Assembly: GCF_018687715.1 (NCBI RefSeq)
Contig: NC_056759.1
Span: forward strand, 34,686,385 to 34,750,384
DNA from: Carya illinoinensis
Lineage: Eukaryota; Streptophyta; Magnoliopsida; Fagales; Juglandaceae
Reading direction: 5' to 3'
Length of the DNA stretch: 64,000 bases
Notes under the pieces: model-generated
The model's database searches: none
Seen by the model: the letters and a program-made list of their open reading frames with translations, nothing else
What the model was told of the DNA's origin: nothing
Made by a program: the position numbers and the translations under genes
Part shown: in pieces, positions 59,800 to 64,000 of the stretch
Numbering within the stretch: position 1 is the stretch's first letter
Layout of the letters: each line of letters begins with the position of its first letter

Positions 59800-60374
59800 T
59801 AGTTGATTAGTTCTTCCACTTCTTGTACATACAATCGATACTCCCTAACATACTTGGAAATCCACGTTTCTCACCAACTGTGAGTATTTTAGCAATGTCA
59901 TCATTATTGGGTTTCCTTAAGTACTCTTCAGAAAAAATTGAAACAACTGTTTTGACAAAAAAATTTAGGCTTCTTAATGCGGTAGTCTCTCTAATCTTCA
60001 AATATTCATCTATAAATCAGCCGTGACACCATATGCAAGCATCATCAAAGCAGCTGTTATCTTTTGAAGGAAAGAAAAACCAAGCCTTTTAAAACCATCT
60101 TGTCTTTGGACAAAATAAGGTTTATGAGTTTCTACTGCAGTTTAAATACAAAAAAATAGAGAATGACTCATTTAAAATCTCATTCGAAAGTATTTGTGAT
60201 TGGAGGATCAGCAAAATAGTTGTGAAAAAGATTTTGATTGGTTTGTAATCAATCGGGCCTGATGAATCTGCGTGATTTTTTAGAAAAACCACGTAAGCTT
60301 GATCTTTCTTCTTTAAGAATAAATTGTCTTGCTATCTCAAATTCTTCATTAGAATCTGAATAGATAAATGCCAT
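59800..60374 (-). pseudogene. PIF/Harbinger transposase (DDE_Tnp_4), broken
   Basis: The minus strand starts MAFIYSDSNEEFEIARQFIL at 60374, then LFHNYFADPPITNTFE, FVQRQDGFKRLGFSFLQKIT and RETTALRSLNFFVKTVVSIF, EEYLRKPNNDDIAKIL, GFPSMLGSIDCMYKKWKN (60001-59807). GSIDCMxxxWKN carries the first catalytic Asp of the DDE nuclease. The rest of the catalytic domain is absent, and stops are common. It faces the ORF1 remnant tail to tail. Confidence 0.82.
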
Positions 60375-60379
60375 TTTGT

Positions 60380-61600
60380 GAAAAAACGAACGATTGATCA
60401 GGAGAAAATGACAAAAAAATGATTTCAGAGATAAACTTGAGTTGAAGTGAATGAAATGGTTGAAGAAATTTTATGTTTTATAGTGGAAGAATATAAACGT
60501 CGGAGAAATATAGCTGTTAAAAAATATCGTTAGAAGAATATGATTGTTATAAAAAAAACCGTTAAAAAATTATATCTATTGGAATAATATGAACGTTAGA
60601 AAATTAAAGTGTACTTTAATTATAATTATAAAGAATACATATTTTAATTACAATTAGAATTAAAATAAATGAAAAGAAGAAAACCAATATTTTAATAGAA
60701 TAGTGATAGTTTAGAGAACCTATTATTTTGTATTGTTGAAAAGTGGCTAACTAAATTAATAAAAGTGAATTTTCTAGTTAAAATTTGGCTAAAGAATGGC
60801 TAGGCCACTACTAAGGTTAGTTTTGGATAGTGAGTTGAAATGAGATGAGTTAAGATAAAAGTTAAAAGTTGAAAAAATATTGTTAGAATATTATTTTTTA
60901 ATATTATTATTGTTTTAAAATTTGAAAAAGTTGAATTGCTTATTATATTTTATGTGAAATTTAATAAAAATTATAATAATAAGATAATATGAGATACGAT
61001 GGGTTGAGAGCCCATCCCAATCCAAATCGAGCCAATGCTCTAATATCCGAAGATGATTTGTTGAAAGATGTAGCTCAAGTTACAACTTAGCAAATGGACT
61101 TTCCACAAACTAGACAATATACCGTCTCTCGTGATTTTTGCTCCACTTTTTTCTTATAACTATCTAAACATTTGGATGTGAACTTGATCACAAGAGAAGC
61201 AAGAGATATAACCAAACAACTAAGTTCATAATCAAGGGCGAGTTGAGTTTTGAATAATCATTGAACTCTCAAACTCAGTTTGTAACTTCGTTTAATTTTT
61301 TAAAATTTAAACAATATTCGATTATATTATAATTACGGTCTATTTATTTTTATTTTGAATGATTTGAATTTGTTCATAAATTATTTAAAAAATGAAATCA
61401 CATTAAGAAATATTTTACATTTTATTTACTTAATTAAGATAAAAGTATTAATAAACATGAACTATATATATGTACATTCACTAAACGATTGTCGTTTGTT
61501 TCCCTCTGGTTTCTAGCCATTAGGAGCTTATTGGAGGAGACCTTATCCACCAAACGTCACCGTTTCATCACTCTTCAAGGCCCCACCTTCTTCTTCCACC
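60380..61600. other. Upstream region of the aminopeptidase gene, with one MITE
   Basis: No gene is seen. It holds the third copy of the GATGAGATGAG repeat (60824-61000). The last 100 bases before 61608 are pyrimidine-rich (TTCATCACTCTTCAAGGCCC, CACCTTCTTCTTCCACCACC), as in a plant 5' UTR. I could not single out a TATA box. Confidence 0.45.
60824..61000 (+). repeat. Dispersed GATGAGATGAG repeat, copy 3
   Basis: Starts in TTTTGGATAGTGAGTTGAAA, holds AAATATTGTTAGAATATTAT and TGCTTATTATATTTTATGTG, and ends near AATATGAGATACGATGGG. Same order of words as copies at 4968 and 41223. Confidence 0.6.
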
Positions 61601-61607
61601 ACCTGTG

Positions 61608-64000
61608 ATGCTTTTCCTGTTTGCCTTCTCAGTATCTCTCTCTAGAACTCAGTTTCCCTCTCTAAACATGGTTACCATGGGCTTGTTACCATCACCCTTA
61701 ATGTGTACTCATACACACCCTCGCTACCTCCATTTTCTCTCTTTCTCATTCCCAGTTCTCCACAAATTCAAAAGCCGCCCCAAACTTTTCACTAAATCAC
61801 CAAACGCCCCAATCCTTACCATCCGGAATTGCACTCCCATCACGGCCAAGCCCTCTTCCGAAATCAAAAGGCACAGCACCGGCTCACAACCGGACGAGAA
61901 GCTCCGCAAGCTCCGGGACCTGTTCTCGATACCCGGGGTTAACATCGACGCGTATATCATTCCCTCTCAGGACGCTCACCAGGTTGGATTCTTGGGTTTT
62001 AGTCGAAGTCTTGGTGGTTTTGCTGATGTGTTGCAGCTGGATTTTCAATGATTAGGCTGAACTCGTGCTTATTTCACTTTATTTTTTATAAGTAAGAAGT
62101 TTATTAAAACCACGTACCTAGGAATAGCCAATACAAGAGAAAACACCTAATTACAAATTAAAGTTGAAAAGCCGCTCGAAAGTCATTGGGACTAAACCCA
62201 TCCATTACAATAACCGAAGGCCAAAGCAACAAAGTATGAAAAAAGAAATCCTTAATCCCATCCACTGAGCGTTCTGTATTGTCGAAACAGCGACCATTCC
62301 TCTCATTCCAAATACACCATATAAGATAAAGAGGAATCATCTCCCAAACAGCCGCCACTTGATGATTTCCTCAAATTCCTCTCCAACAGGCCAAAAGGTT
62401 CCCCACACTCTTAGGCATCACCCAAGCAATGCCAAGCTTGACAAAAACCTCATCCCTGTGTTCTGGTCTGTTATTTTGAATGCCTTCAGCATTTGTGATA
62501 AAAAAAGTATAGGTTTTTCAACTTCTCCAACTATCTCCTCATTGTATTAGATTTTATTGGCCAAGCATACATTTGTTGTTTGTTTTCGCACACCAAGTGC
62601 CAATAAAAAGAAAAACATATATTTGTTGAGGACAAACTGAAATCTCTTAGTCTTTATGAGGTTTATGTTTCTTTGTTATGGGACTAGAAATAATTTTTGT
62701 GAATTCAAATGTTGCCTCCAGCAAATCTTAATTGCCTTCATTTTGGCTTCCAGAGTGAGTTCATAGCTGAATGTTATATGAGGAGGGCCTATATATCAGG
62801 TTTTACTGGCAGTGCTGGTACTGCTGTTGTCACAAAGGATAAAGCAGCTCTTTGGACGGATGGCCGTTATTTTCTCCAGGTTTAAGAAAAGGATAATCTT
62901 TGTCTCAACTCTTCAGCTTTAGCTCTGTGCCATATGCAAGTCAAAATGTTTTTTTCTTTTCTCCAATTTTCTCTTTGGTCCAGTCTAACAATAGGTGGTG
63001 GGGACGATATTAATATTAAATATTTTTTTTCTCTCTAATGATTAGGCTGAGAAGCAGCTGAGTTCTAGTTGGATTCTTATGCGGGCTGGTAATCTTGGAG
63101 TTCCTACCACAAGTGAATGGCTTAATGATGTTTTGACTGCTGGTAGTAGGGTTGGCATTGATCCTGTAAGCAATACGTTGCTGCTTAAATGGCTGCACCA
63201 TATTTCTTATTCTTTTTTAGCACAGTGCAATCCATTGTTTCAAGTGTTGATTTTGACTACTCATTTGGTTTTTTCTTTTTTCATATTAAAATTTAGATCC
63301 CAGTCATCTTTTGCACTTACAATCATGGAGAGTATGCTGAATTTCATCTTTTCATTATTTATGGGACTTTTTCAAAAGTTAGGATATTATACATAATAAT
63401 CTGATTCATACCTGACTGTCATGTTATTCCATATACTATCTGTTAGATTATATCCATTGCTTTTCTCCCCATATTCGGCTCCCCCTGTGATACCCCCGTA
63501 TTGAGTGAGTATAGGCCAAATGAGATCTCACATTGCTTGTGAGGGAGAAATTTTTGCTCTTTATAGTGATTCTAATGGGATCCAATTATATAATTGACTA
63601 GTCCTTCTGGAGTATGGCCCAGACGTGGCTTGAGCCTTCTTTGGATCATTACAAATTGCATCAGAATCAATTCCAGCAAAAATGTGGGATTTGAGCAGTA
63701 CCAACGAGGACGTCGGGAATTTAAGGGGAGGAGATTATGATACCCCGTATAGATTGAGTATAGGTGGTGAATAGGATTACACATTACTTGAGAGGGAGAA
63801 CTTCTTGTTCTTTAGTAATTCCAGTGGGCTCTGATTGTACTATTAACTAGTCCTTTTGGAATAAATGGCCTTGATGTGGGATGAGCCTTCTCTGGGTTGT
63901 TATTAACCGCCCCACCCCCCAAAAAAAACACCTTTTGATGCATGCAATATCTGCTTTAACTTATTCATGCCTACTATAGCATTTTCCAGACTTGACTGCC
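61608..64000 (+). CDS. Xaa-Pro aminopeptidase (APP2, plastid type), first three exons
   Basis: A metallopeptidase that releases the N-terminal residue ahead of proline. Exons are 61608-61982, 62754-62879 and 63046-63165 (125, 42 and 40 codons). All end in phase 0 with GT-AG introns, and the next exon lies beyond the window. The first 60-70 residues are rich in Ser, Pro, His and Lys with few acids, as in a plastid transit peptide. Conserved sequence starts at [20 protein letters not shown] and runs [63 protein letters not shown] and [15 protein letters not shown], the N-terminal creatinase-like domain. In-frame ATGs at 61608, 61668 and 61677 are alternative starts; the metal-binding domain is outside. 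A LINE tail lies in intron 1 and a TRIM in intron 3, both leaving splice sites intact. Confidence 0.93.
62077..62500 (-). pseudogene. LINE 3' end inserted in intron 1 of the aminopeptidase gene
   Basis: The minus strand reads [17 protein letters not shown] (about 62430), an in-frame stop, then [20 protein letters not shown] and [20 protein letters not shown] to the natural stop at 62158. This is the end of a plant L1 LINE ORF2 lacking RNase H. The short 3' UTR ends around 62077 with TTTATAAGTAAGAAG. It is antisense to the host gene and 5'-truncated, as LINE insertions usually are. Confidence 0.75.
63166..63485. other. Intron 3 of the aminopeptidase gene, left part
   Basis: Begins at GTAAGC right after codon GAT CCT of exon 3. 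T-rich with no further exon. A 105-codon ORF crossing the exon end is an intron read-through artefact. Confidence 0.6.
63486..63906 (+). mobile_element. TRIM (miniature LTR retrotransposon) in intron 3
   Basis: Two similar terminal repeats of about 170 bases lie at 63486-63654 (TGTGATACCCCCGTA...GATCATTACA) and 63736-63906 (TATGATACCCCGTATAG...GTTGTTATTA). They share GACTAGTCCTT/AACTAGTCCTT and GAGCCTTCT among other words. Directly after the first comes a degenerate primer site (TTGCATCAGAATCAATTCC, compare TGGTATCAGAGCCAATTCC for tRNA-iMet). Directly before the second is a purine tract (AAGGGGAGGAGAT). Only about 80 bases separate the repeats and no protein is encoded. That is the structure of a terminal-repeat retrotransposon in miniature. 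A clear target duplication is not visible because both flanks are C-rich. Confidence 0.75.

Noticed and set aside
63079..63396. 105-codon ORF starting inside aminopeptidase exon 3
   Set aside because: The family sequence stops exactly at the GT after 63165; the rest is intron translation.

Overview
The window looks like nuclear DNA of a woody flowering plant. Genes are sparse and have GT-AG introns, AT-rich spacers are long, and most of the sequence is old, nested transposable elements. Three dispersed repeat types resemble ones I associate with Fagales (walnut, pecan or oak relatives), but that is only an impression. I see no bacterial operons, viral genomes, rRNA or tRNA genes.

Three plant genes can be supported. 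(1) Positions 1-2789, minus strand: the first eight exons of a 9-lipoxygenase gene with no transit peptide, running off the left edge. All intron phases agree, and a TATA box lies upstream. (2) Positions 50378-52353, plus strand: an intronless DC1 (C1-like zinc finger) gene with one frameshift. A fragment of a second DC1 gene lies at 58.15-58.46 kb. (3) Positions 61608 to beyond 64000, plus strand: the first three exons of a plastid-type Xaa-Pro aminopeptidase (APP2 type). A LINE tail sits in intron 1 and a miniature LTR element (TRIM) in intron 3.

The rest is layered mobile DNA. A LINE at 7.26-9.40 kb is split by an 8.9-kb LTR element (9402-18304) flanked by the 5-base duplication ATATA; the LINE resumes at 18310. 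The inserted element has no pol. It carries an antisense transcription-unit-like ORF, hairpin repeats in one LTR and a 615-base duplication at its 5' LTR/PBS junction. Then come an LTR fragment (18.67 kb), a decayed Ty1/copia element (19.1-22.5 kb), a LINE scrap and a decayed Ty3/gypsy chromovirus (24.16-29.77 kb).

From about 29.8 to 40.78 kb lies a CACTA (En/Spm) transposon. It has subterminal repeats on both sides, a broken TNP2 transposase, a second ORF and an intact right terminus. It is itself invaded by a hAT-like MITE, by a hAT-like element that captured part of an acyl-activating enzyme gene, by an Athila/Tat-type retrotransposon piece with a tRNA-Asp primer site, and by another LTR.

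From 40.8 to 50 kb there are MITEs, microsatellites and a LINE RNase H fragment. From 53.8 to 57.8 kb there is one solo LTR nested in another, and at 58.7-60.4 kb a dead PIF/Harbinger element. The strongest leads are the antisense unit in the non-autonomous retroelement, the gene-capturing hAT element, the intronic TRIM and the hairpin array in the LTR.
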